A stretch of 35,560 bases of DNA from Verrucomicrobiaceae bacterium (lineage in GTDB: Bacteria > Verrucomicrobiota > Verrucomicrobiia > Verrucomicrobiales > Verrucomicrobiaceae), in contig CANJVS010000003.1 of the NCBI GenBank assembly GCA_947477755.1, forward strand, positions 1 to 35,560. The letters run 5' to 3'. This document shows, piece after piece, positions 1 to 7,548 of this stretch. Made by a program: the position numbers and the translations under genes. Within the stretch, counting starts at the first letter, position 1, and each line of letters starts with the position of its first letter. The notes beneath the pieces were generated by a model. That model saw nothing but the letters and a program-made list of their open reading frames with translations, was not told the origin of the DNA and did no database searches.

Positions 1-1
1 C

Positions 2-2833
2 CTGAAGCAGACGGAAGAGCGGTGGCAGTTTGCCCTGCAAAACAACGGACTCGGAGTCTGGGATTGGAATATCCTCAGCGGCTGCGTCCTATATACCGAC
101 CGTCTGCAGGAAATGCTTGGCTACGAACCCGGCGAATGGCCACAGCATGTGGACAGTTGGGCGGGTCGCGTTCACCCTGACGACCTTTCCCTCGTCATGA
201 GCGAGATGAACTGTTGCTTGGCCGGAGAAAAAACGGACTACATCTGCGAGCACCGATTGCGCTGCAAGGATGGAGGATGGCTCTGGGTGCAGGACGTGGG
301 ACGGATCGTTTCATTCACTCAGGAAGGAAAGCCGCAGCGCATGATCGGCACGCAGATGGATATCCATATCCGAAAGCAGGCGGAATTACTCAACAGGAAG
401 CGAATCACCCTGATGAACAGCATGCGATCAGCACAGGAGCAGTTTATCGCAACCAACAATCCTGGTCCGGTCTTTTCCGAGATGCTTAAGGTCATCCTGA
501 ATTACACGGAGAGTTCTTTTGGCTTCATTGGTGAGGTCTTGCATGCTGAAGATGGAAATCCCTATATTAACTGCTATTCAACATCCGGAATTACCCCGAT
601 CGACTCCAGCAAAGATTCGTTGCAGTCCGCAACTCCCATTGGGTTCCAGAGCCGGGATCTTAAATCACTTTCAACCGCTGCAATGGTGACGGGTTTGCCA
701 TTCATTGCGAACGAGATGAGTAATGATCCACGGCCGAGCGGACTGCCTCCAGGACACCCGTCCATTGCATGCTTTCTGGGGTTGCCTATTTTCAGTGGTC
801 TTGAAATGGTCGGTATCGTCTGTGTCGCAAACAGTCCGGCTGGTTATCAACGCGATGTCGTTGGTGAACTTGATCCGTTCAGTGCCGCCGCAAGCAGCAT
901 GATCATTGCACGCCGGGAGATCGAACGACAAGCTAAGCTCGAGGAAGAACTTCGCAATGCGCGTGACCTGGCTGAGGGTGCAAGTCGTGCGAAAAGCGAG
1001 TTTTTAGCGGTGATCAGTCATGAGATACGCACGCCAATGAATGGCGTCATTGGTATGGCGGATCTACTGCGTGACACGGATCTCAACAGCTCCCAATCCG
1101 AGATGGTTGAAGCCATCATGCATAGTGGCCATGCACTCGTCTCGATCATTGACGACATCCTCGACATCGCAAAAATCGAGGCAGGAAAGATTGTTCTGCG
1201 CAATCATTCCGTTAAATTGGACGACCTGATTGACGGCGTGGCAGACCTCCTGGCTCATGAGGCTGCGGACAAGGAGCTGGAACTTGTCATCATCATCGAT
1301 CCCAAATTACCCGACATCATCACGGGCGATACCGGACGCCTGCGCCAGGTTCTCCTGAACCTGGTTGGCAACGCTGTTAAATTCACCGAGCAGGGAAGCG
1401 TGGTGATTCGTGTCTCCGGATTGGACAGGCAGATCTTGTTCAGCGTGGAGGATACCGGTATCGGTATTGGAATAGAAGATCAGAATCGCCTCTTCCTGCC
1501 CTTCACTCAGGTGGACGCGTCAGCTTCCCGCCGGTTCGGTGGGACAGGACTTGGTTTGGCCATTTGTAAAAAGCTCGTCAATCTTCAAAACGGTGAGATT
1601 GGCATGGAGAGTGAACTCGGCAGGGGCTCACGCTTCTGGTTCAGCCTCTTTTGTTCTGCCAGCGATGAGATACCAAACACGAAATGGTCGCCAGTTTCGC
1701 GCCCTTTGATCATCTGGGTCGCTGACGAGTCCGAGCATGTCCGCAATTCGATTTGCTCGGCTCTGGAGACCTCAACGATCACCCTGATGGAAGTGCCAAG
1801 CATAGCCAGGTTGCAAACAAATCTGCGCGAAAACCATCACTCCTTTGACATCCTCTTCATTGATGGCTCATGGTTGACTAAATCTCTACTCGACACACTT
1901 GAAAAGTGGAGAAACCAGGGGACATCAAACGAGCGAAAAATCATACTCACCCGCCGTGCCTCTGAAGGCATTCAGGTTCCTGCTGAGTGGCGCCTGCTAT
2001 CCCGTCCACTTCATCGCAGCGCAATTCGTTATTCACTAAAACCGCAACTACCGGCCTATGTCACCTCTGCTCCAGAGCAGGGAATAAATGAACACCTCGG
2101 TCTCAAAGTTCTCGTCGCCGAAGACAATCGGGTAAACGCCAGGCTTGCCGTTTTGCTTTTACGCAAGATGGGCTGCGAGACAGATATTGCAGTCAATGGC
2201 AAAGAGGCAATTCGTCTGCATCAACAGCATGCCTACGATGTCATTCTCATGGACTGTCAAATGCCTGTCATCGACGGCTACGAGGCTGCCTGCCGCATTC
2301 GCGCACTGGAAGCAACGTCTCCAGTGGCTACCCCTCCCTGCGGAATCATCGCCATGACAGCCAACGCTTTTCCGGGGGATCGCACTCGCTGCCTGGAAGC
2401 TGGCATGGACGACTATCTGGCAAAGCCCTTCAATTCATCTTCCCTGCACCTCATCCTATCTCGGTTCGTGCATAAAAAGCCAAGCTTGCATGAACAGGCA
2501 AGTAATGAAGCGGTTCATTCGGCAAGATCTCAGTTGGAAAAGCAGATCGGTAAAGATGCGACCAGGGAATTGATCGGTATCTGGCTGGTTGAAACCCCTC
2601 AGCGCTTGGAGATGATTCGCCAGTCCCTGAAAGAGGGCAGAAATGAAGACGCTCGAAAAGCCGCGCATGCCTTGCGCGGTGGTTGTTCAATCTTTGGATT
2701 GACCGGCATCCACGATTGTTGCCGCGAAATCGAAGATAAAGTTCGTCAGTCGGAACCTTTAACCAAAACACATGTCGACAAATTGATCCGTGAAATCGAA
2801 GAAGGCATGAAGAGGCTCTCGGCAGGAGCTTAA
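2..2833 (+). CDS. Hybrid sensor histidine kinase (PAS-GAF-HisKA-HATPase-REC-Hpt), 5' partial
   Basis: The reading frame is open from the first bases of the window, so the true start lies upstream; the in-frame ATG at 113 falls inside the PAS domain and is not a credible start. Domains in order: PAS/PAC (about 2-400), GAF-like (about 430-920), a short helical linker, and HisKA with the motif SHEIRTPMNGV and its phospho-acceptor His codon at 1019. HATPase_c follows, with N box (NLVGNAVKFT), G1 (DTGIGIG) and G2 (GGTGLGLAI). Next is a degenerate receiver-like segment (about 1705-2040), then a true receiver (Asp codon 2252 in MDCQMP; Lys in LAKPF), and an Hpt domain (His codon 2666 in AHALRGG). 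It should autophosphorylate and run an internal His-Asp-His relay. No membrane segment is visible in the part seen. Its stop lies 3 bp from the stop of the convergent response regulator, a plausible but unproven partner. Confidence 0.93.
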   Translation: MKQTEERWQFALQNNGLGVWDWNILSGCVLYTDRLQEMLGYEPGEWPQHVDSWAGRVHPDDLSLVMSEMNCCLAGEKTDYICEHRLRCKDGGWLWVQDVGRIVSFTQEGKPQRMIGTQMDIHIRKQAELLNRKRITLMNSMRSAQEQFIATNNPGPVFSEMLKVILNYTESSFGFIGEVLHAEDGNPYINCYSTSGITPIDSSKDSLQSATPIGFQSRDLKSLSTAAMVTGLPFIANEMSNDPRPSGLPPGHPSIACFLGLPIFSGLEMVGIVCVANSPAGYQRDVVGELDPFSAAASSMIIARREIERQAKLEEELRNARDLAEGASRAKSEFLAVISHEIRTPMNGVIGMADLLRDTDLNSSQSEMVEAIMHSGHALVSIIDDILDIAKIEAGKIVLRNHSVKLDDLIDGVADLLAHEAADKELELVIIIDPKLPDIITGDTGRLRQVLLNLVGNAVKFTEQGSVVIRVSGLDRQILFSVEDTGIGIGIEDQNRLFLPFTQVDASASRRFGGTGLGLAICKKLVNLQNGEIGMESELGRGSRFWFSLFCSASDEIPNTKWSPVSRPLIIWVADESEHVRNSICSALETSTITLMEVPSIARLQTNLRENHHSFDILFIDGSWLTKSLLDTLEKWRNQGTSNERKIILTRRASEGIQVPAEWRLLSRPLHRSAIRYSLKPQLPAYVTSAPEQGINEHLGLKVLVAEDNRVNARLAVLLLRKMGCETDIAVNGKEAIRLHQQHAYDVILMDCQMPVIDGYEAACRIRALEATSPVATPPCGIIAMTANAFPGDRTRCLEAGMDDYLAKPFNSSSLHLILSRFVHKKPSLHEQASNEAVHSARSQLEKQIGKDATRELIGIWLVETPQRLEMIRQSLKEGRNEDARKAAHALRGGCSIFGLTGIHDCCREIEDKVRQSEPLTKTHVDKLIREIEEGMKRLSAGA

Positions 2834-2836
2834 AAC

Positions 2837-3541
2837 TTATAGCACGTTGCCTTTGGACTGAGATTGAGCTAGCACGGCCAATGCCCCCTCTTTTGAACTC
2901 ACATGAAGCTTTTGATAGACCTTCTTCATGTGAACACGGACCGTTTCGTGGCTCAGGCCGAGTGCTGCTGCTGTTTCCTTGGCCGAACCATATTTTGAAA
3001 TCAATTTAAGCACTTCAAACTCGCGATCAGTCAGGCTTTTCACGCCTGACGATTGACCGTTATGACCACCTCGCGCCCCTCGCGCCCCTCCTCCCATGCT
3101 TAAAAACTCATCCACAAGTAGTTTGGCAATCACAGGGCTCAAGCTGACGCCGTCATGAATGACCGATCGAATGCTGCCTAGCAGTTCATCCGGACTTGAA
3201 TTCTTCACTAGATATCCAGAGGCGCCGGCCCGCATGGCCGCAAACACATCCCTCGGATCGCTGGAAGAAGTCAGAACAATGCACGACAACTCTGGCTGCT
3301 TCTGATGCATTCGCTGAATCAAGGAAATTCCACTCTCTCCAGGCAGCTCCAGATCAACCAACAGTAAATCCAATTCATTCCGTTCTGAGTTGGTCACAAA
3401 ATCCTCCGCCGACTCCCAAACCGTCACCGAACCAACCTCTGCCTGACTTTGCAGTAGTGCAGCCAGGTAGGTGCGGATCATACGATCATCTTCGACGAGA
3501 CCGATCCGCCTGCCTTGAGTCTGGTTAGTGGTGTTGAGCAT
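2837..3541 (-). CDS. LuxR/NarL-family response regulator
   Basis: 234 residues. The N-terminal receiver domain has the acidic pair in LVEDD, phospho-acceptor D63 in LLLVDLELP, Thr/Ser near 91 and K113 in YLVKNSS. A Gly/Arg-rich linker (about 149-166) leads to a C-terminal LuxR-type helix-turn-helix (about 169-222; LTDREFEVLKLIS, then AAALGLSHETVRVHMKKVY). It is a DNA-binding transcription regulator activated by phosphorylation. The linker is encoded by a tandem 9-bp repeat (3072-3089), so its length may vary between strains. The gene converges with the hybrid kinase. It lies 127 bp downstream of accA on the same strand, so it probably has its own promoter. Family assignment is secure; target genes and partner kinase are inference. 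Confidence 0.93.
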   Translation of the reverse strand: MLNTTNQTQGRRIGLVEDDRMIRTYLAALLQSQAEVGSVTVWESAEDFVTNSERNELDLLLVDLELPGESGISLIQRMHQKQPELSCIVLTSSSDPRDVFAAMRAGASGYLVKNSSPDELLGSIRSVIHDGVSLSPVIAKLLVDEFLSMGGGARGARGGHNGQSSGVKSLTDREFEVLKLISKYGSAKETAAALGLSHETVRVHMKKVYQKLHVSSKEGALAVLAQSQSKGNVL

Positions 3542-3668
3542 CCCATTTCATGGCGGGCACAATTACAGACGGCAAGTTTATTTTTACAACTATTTTGAGT
3601 ATATCCCACGAGTGCTCTAAAGCGTCTGAATCGTGGTAACGACTGCAACACCGGACAGACCAAGCAGA

Positions 3669-4628
3669 TTAGTTTCCTGTGTGCTTGCCCAAGGCGCGAA
3701 ATTTCTGGTATCTCTGCTCTAAAAGCTGCGGGATTGGCAACTTTTCCAATTCAGAAATGGCCGCAAGCACGGCCGTCTTGAGCGAGGCTGCAGAGGTCTC
3801 ATGATCATTGTGAGCGCCACCGAGAGGCTCGGGCACGATGCCGTCGATGACTCCTAGTTCCGACAGATCCTGGGCACTTAGTTTCAGAGCTGAAGCCGCC
3901 TCGGGGGCATGTTCACGGTGCTTCCACAAGATGGCTGCGCATCCTTCCGGGCTGATCACGCTGTAGTAGGCATTCTCCATCATGAGCACACGGTCGGCTA
4001 TGCCGATGCCAAGAGCTCCACCAGAGCCGCCCTCACCAATCACGACGGCCACCACGGGAGTGCGCAGGGTCATCATCTCACGCAGATTAAAGGCGATGGC
4101 TTCAGCGATGTTACGCTCCTCAGCGCCAATACCTGGAAACGCGCCGGGGGTGTCGATCAAGGTCACGATCGGGAGGCCAAACTTTTCTGCGAGGCGCATG
4201 AGTCGCAGGGCTTTTCGATAACCTTCCGGATGTGCGCTGCCGAAGTTGCGCAGCAAATTTTCCTTGGTGTCACGACCCTTCTGATGCCCGATGACAACCA
4301 CCTTCTTATCGCCCCAGGTGGCAAAGCCAGCCGGCATGGCGTGATCGTCACCGATGTGCCGGTCACCGTGCACCTCGATGAATTCATCACAGCAGTGCTT
4401 CACATAATCGAGCATGAAGGGCCGCTGGATGTGACGGGAGATTTGCACGCGTTGCCAGGGGTTGAGGTTGATGTGGATGTCGCGCTGCAGGTTGTCGGCT
4501 TTTTTCTCTAACTCAGCAATCTGTGCGGCCAGCTTGTCGCTTGGTTTGTTGGCTAGTTTTTTTCTCGCCTCCTCGATTTCTTCGCGGAGTTTAACAACGG
4601 GTTTTTCAAATTCCAAGACTAGTTTCAT
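3669..4628 (-). CDS. accA: Acetyl-CoA carboxylase carboxyltransferase subunit alpha
   Basis: 319 residues, the usual length for AccA. With AccD it forms the carboxyltransferase that moves CO2 from biotin-BCCP to acetyl-CoA, giving malonyl-CoA for fatty acid synthesis in the cytoplasm. Visible hallmarks are the N-terminal coiled segment (LEFEKPVVKLREEIEE), WQRVQISRHIQRP, the DRHIGDD segment, the crotonase-fold core IDTPGAFPGIGAEER and the oxyanion-hole region GEGGSGGALGIG, followed by YSVISPEGCAAILWK. The start at 4628 gives the canonical N-terminus. It is last in a minus-strand run, 27 bp behind the LysM protein gene. accD is not in the window. Confidence 0.97.
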   Translation of the reverse strand: MKLVLEFEKPVVKLREEIEEARKKLANKPSDKLAAQIAELEKKADNLQRDIHINLNPWQRVQISRHIQRPFMLDYVKHCCDEFIEVHGDRHIGDDHAMPAGFATWGDKKVVVIGHQKGRDTKENLLRNFGSAHPEGYRKALRLMRLAEKFGLPIVTLIDTPGAFPGIGAEERNIAEAIAFNLREMMTLRTPVVAVVIGEGGSGGALGIGIADRVLMMENAYYSVISPEGCAAILWKHREHAPEAASALKLSAQDLSELGVIDGIVPEPLGGAHNDHETSAASLKTAVLAAISELEKLPIPQLLEQRYQKFRALGKHTGN

Positions 4629-4655
4629 GGTCTAAAGATGGGGGTGCGGTGTAGG

Positions 4656-5579
4656 CTAGCGGACAATGTAGAGTTTTGATCCATTGCGGACGAGCGCAAA
4701 CAATTCCTCAAGATCTGCGCGGGCCAGAAAGATGCCGGATTCAGGAGTTGCTGCCTCAGCCAGACTGTCTGCAACTGGCGGTGTTGCAGGAGGTTCGGTA
4801 CCGGGTTGCGCCTTGGCCATGGCCGGGGGCGTGATGCGCAGGGCGACCCCAGCGCGGCTTCCGGGAAGCCATTTCTCGGCATTGATGTAGCGCGGGTCGT
4901 TTGAGAGAATGGATTTGCCTTCGGCTACTGCGGACTTGCCCTTGATCTCCATTTCCGCAGGAGCTTTCACTCCGGGCGGCAGCCGGATGCTTTCGGCTAG
5001 ATACTCCTTGAAAAAGTATTCCTTCTCCCCGGCTTTGCGACGAAGTGTGACGGTCTTTTCAGAGATGTCCACGACGACCGAAAAATCGAGTGGCTGAATG
5101 GTGAGATGGTCGCCCGGCTGCAATGTGTTTCCCATCAGTCCATTCAAGCGAACGAGCATGTCCATGTTTGTAGCCTGCCTGGTGGCAATAAGTGCCAATG
5201 AATCACCCGGTTGAACAATGTAGTCTCGCTTGCCGATTTTATTTTTTAACGAGTAAATCTCATCAAGATTGATCTCGCCAATAATCCGTTTGGCTTCCGT
5301 GCAGGTAGCGGAATCAGGGAACTGCTGAAGCATCTTGTAGAGGAGTTCCCGGCCTTCATGAATCTTGTTCTCCTTAATCTGAGCGATCGCCACATCAAAG
5401 CGCTTTGACCCGGGATCGAAGCGTGGCATGTCGATTTTTTTCATCCCGGCCATCTCGGCCTGAATGAGTTTTTCTGGCGTCAGCACCCTGGTGTAAAAAT
5501 AATACGCCGTGGCCATGCATCCGAGAGTGATGCTCAGAGTGACCAGGAAGAGCAGGAGTTTAAGTTGCGTTTTGGCCAT
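4656..5579 (-). CDS. Membrane-anchored LysM protein with a degenerate L,D-transpeptidase (YkuD-like) domain
   Basis: 307 residues. An N-terminal hydrophobic segment (about 7-29) anchors it facing the periplasm. A short TPR-like helical region (about 60-105) is followed by a LysM domain (about 119-163; YIVQPGDSLALIA ... LNGL ... LQPGDHLTIQP) that should bind peptidoglycan. Residues 166-307 resemble an ErfK/YkuD L,D-transpeptidase fold. The last part, SGIFLARADLEELFALV, aligns with the active-site strand that normally reads HGCIRL before a Glu-Leu helix. Here the catalytic Cys position is Gly, and the preceding His-Gly is missing (GVALRI). It therefore looks non-catalytic, perhaps a peptidoglycan-binding structural protein. 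It is sandwiched between accA (27 bp) and an unknown gene (74 bp), probably co-transcribed. The LysM call is firm; the dead transpeptidase is my alignment by eye. Confidence 0.82.
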   Translation of the reverse strand: MAKTQLKLLLFLVTLSITLGCMATAYYFYTRVLTPEKLIQAEMAGMKKIDMPRFDPGSKRFDVAIAQIKENKIHEGRELLYKMLQQFPDSATCTEAKRIIGEINLDEIYSLKNKIGKRDYIVQPGDSLALIATRQATNMDMLVRLNGLMGNTLQPGDHLTIQPLDFSVVVDISEKTVTLRRKAGEKEYFFKEYLAESIRLPPGVKAPAEMEIKGKSAVAEGKSILSNDPRYINAEKWLPGSRAGVALRITPPAMAKAQPGTEPPATPPVADSLAEAATPESGIFLARADLEELFALVRNGSKLYIVR

Positions 5580-5653
5580 TTCAGAAGAGCTGAAAGGTTA
5601 ATCCGCCGCCGGCTGGCACAAATATGGAAGTCGGTGCTTTCATCCTCTTCGGC

Positions 5654-6187
5654 TCACTCCAGCAGACCCCGCCTCTTAAAGTCGAAAAGATTGATCTTCT
5701 GTGACTTTTCAATCATTTCGACGGTGAACTTTAACAGGCTGATCTCCCAGGTGTCATCCACACCGGTGATCACGGCACGCATTGGATTACCGGAAACGCG
5801 TATGGCATCCAGCAGCTTGTCACAAACTTGATTGATGGGTTCATGAATGATTTCCTCCTGCATGTCGCCCACCTTGAAGCTGAAGCCGTATTTTAGAATT
5901 GCCAGTTTGTGCAGGTTCTCACGCAGGAAGTTGCCAAAAGCATGTCCTTGTGGACCAAATCCCTCGAAATCAAAATCTGCTACTGAGGCTGGATCTGGAC
6001 GAAGGATTAGGGGTTTTTGCGCTGTGATCTGACCCACACGTATGCGGGTGGTGTTGATCTTATCCATGAGTTCGGTCACAAGCTGGAACTCAAACTGTGT
6101 GCTGCCAAAGGTGTCGATCCGGCGATCCGGTTCGTGGATCACCTGAGTGTTCTCAACGGCGTATTGGATGTCAAATTCACTGGGCAT
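5654..6187 (-). CDS. Conserved-looking hypothetical cytoplasmic protein
   Basis: 177 residues; I do not recognise the family. It has no signal peptide, membrane segment or metal-binding Cys/His cluster. The sequence is a mixed alpha/beta pattern with a charged N-terminal half (FDIQYAVENTQVIHEPDRRI) and a helical C-terminal third (FTVEMIEKSQKINLFDFKRR). Typical codon use and its position as first gene of a run with the LysM protein (74 bp) and accA support a real gene. The upstream side is a 116-bp divergent intergenic region shared with the secreted hydrolase, where its promoter should lie. The ATG at 6187 has no obvious Shine-Dalgarno sequence. Confidence 0.75.
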   Translation of the reverse strand: MPSEFDIQYAVENTQVIHEPDRRIDTFGSTQFEFQLVTELMDKINTTRIRVGQITAQKPLILRPDPASVADFDFEGFGPQGHAFGNFLRENLHKLAILKYGFSFKVGDMQEEIIHEPINQVCDKLLDAIRVSGNPMRAVITGVDDTWEISLLKFTVEMIEKSQKINLFDFKRRGLLE

Positions 6188-6294
6188 GTTCGGACGTCGA
6201 GGCTAAGCGGGACGAGGGCGGTAGCCAGCGTTTTTTGCTGACAACATCCGCGAGGCTAGTGCGCTATTTGATCGAGCCACCGCGTCCGCACCGT

Positions 6295-6299
6295 AGGAG
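6295..6299 (+). promoter_or_regulatory. Shine-Dalgarno site that sets the hydrolase start
   Basis: AGGAG lies 4 nt before the ATG at 6304. That ATG opens a classical signal peptide, while the upstream in-frame ATG at 6097 would prepend 69 residues of low-quality sequence antisense to the neighbouring gene. Most other starts here lack a Shine-Dalgarno sequence, so this one is informative. Confidence 0.6.
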
Positions 6300-6303
6300 T
6301 CTA

Positions 6304-7380
6304 ATGCGTTATCTGTCTCTTTTGACCATTCTGCCTTTGTCTATTGGAAGCGTCTTTGCTGAAATTCCTCCGATTAGAGGGCTTAGTCGCTCCAATTTAT
6401 TAGAATATCACGATCATTCCGGTGCCGTGAAAATCGCCGCCGCTCCTGCTGAATGGGAAATGCGCCGTCAGGAAGCCCTCGCAGGTTTTCTAAGCATGAC
6501 CGGACCTCTGCCTGGTGCCGATCAACGTTGCGCGCTCGACATGCGGATCGAGGAGGAGACTGACTGTGGTAGCTACATCCGCCGCTTGATTAGTTACCAA
6601 TCGTCACCCGGCGGTCGCGTACCGGCTTACTTATGCATTCCCAAAACAGCCCTCAGCGGCAGACCTGTCCCGGCAGTCCTCTGTCTGCACCCCACGGAAA
6701 ATTCCATCGGTCACAAAGTCGTCGTCGGACTCGGCGGCAAACCGCATCGCCAGTATGCGTCCGAATTAGCCGAGCGTGGTTACGTCACTCTTTCACCAAG
6801 CTATCCCCTGCTGGCCAAGTATCAGCCTGATCTCAAGGCTCTCGGCTTCACCAGTGGCACCATGAAAGCCATTTGGGACAATATTCGCGGACTCGATCTG
6901 CTGGAGACACTGCCGTTTGTAAAAAAACAAGTGGGATTCGCCACCATCGGCCACTCTCTTGGCGGACATAACAGTATCTTCACGGCCGTTCATGATATCC
7001 GGTTAAAAGTTATCGTATCAAGCTGCGGCTTTGATTCAGTTCTTGATTACTATGACGGCAACATCAAAGGCTGGGTGCAGGAGCGCTACATCCTCAAGAT
7101 GGGTGATTACCTCGGTCACCCAAAGGATGTCCCTTTTGACTACTACGAACTGATCGCGGCACTGGCCCCTCGCCGCGTTTTTGTGAATGCGCCGATGAAA
7201 GACGCCAATTTCAAATGGGATAGCGTGGATCGCATCGCCGCCGCTGCCCGTCCTATATATGCTCTGTTAAATGCGGGAAATAATTTAACCATTCGCCATC
7301 CAGAAAGTGATCATGATTTCCCCGATAAGGTGCGCTTTGAATCTTATGACGTAATTCAACAGGTACTCGGAAACCCCTGA
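6304..7380 (+). CDS. Secreted alpha/beta hydrolase (dienelactone hydrolase / acetyl-xylan-esterase-like)
   Basis: 358 residues from the ATG behind AGGAG. It has a Sec signal peptide (about 1-19, ending SVFA) and an alpha/beta-hydrolase fold. Features include the oxyanion strand AVLCLHP (about 124-130), the nucleophile elbow IGHSLGGH (Ser about 218) and a late catalytic His in HPESDHDFP (His about 337); the acid is probably an Asp near 300-306. Planctomycetes and Verrucomicrobia have many such exported esterases acting on acylated carbohydrates, but the substrate cannot be read from the sequence. It is divergent from the accA run and followed by 168 bp without a gene before the kinase gene, so it is probably monocistronic. 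Confidence 0.85.
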   Translation: MRYLSLLTILPLSIGSVFAEIPPIRGLSRSNLLEYHDHSGAVKIAAAPAEWEMRRQEALAGFLSMTGPLPGADQRCALDMRIEEETDCGSYIRRLISYQSSPGGRVPAYLCIPKTALSGRPVPAVLCLHPTENSIGHKVVVGLGGKPHRQYASELAERGYVTLSPSYPLLAKYQPDLKALGFTSGTMKAIWDNIRGLDLLETLPFVKKQVGFATIGHSLGGHNSIFTAVHDIRLKVIVSSCGFDSVLDYYDGNIKGWVQERYILKMGDYLGHPKDVPFDYYELIAALAPRRVFVNAPMKDANFKWDSVDRIAAAARPIYALLNAGNNLTIRHPESDHDFPDKVRFESYDVIQQVLGNP

Positions 7381-7469
7381 AGTGTTATCCCATGAATTCC
7401 AAACCTTGGTTTAAAAAATGTTGAAGATCACTTTCATAATGTTTGAAATCGTGGATGTGAAGTTTCCCA

Positions 7470-7487
7470 AGATGAGGTCACTCATCT
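7470..7487 (+). terminator. Hairpin between the hydrolase and kinase genes
   Basis: AGATGAG and CTCATCT form a perfect 7-bp stem with a 4-nt loop, 90 bp after the hydrolase stop. A pyrimidine-rich tract (tcttttctttc) follows about 15 nt later rather than directly, so this may be a weak terminator or simply a local inverted repeat. Confidence 0.25.
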
Positions 7488-7548
7488 CATTCTACGTGCA
7501 GTCTTTTCTTTCATCACAACGTGTTTACCGCTGATTCTCTGAATCGTT

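Noticed and set aside
113-489. Internal starts in the kinase (ATG at 113) and a 91-codon overlapping frame at 214
   Set aside because: The kinase frame is open to the window edge with PAS-domain sequence before 113, and the overlapping frame is a shadow.
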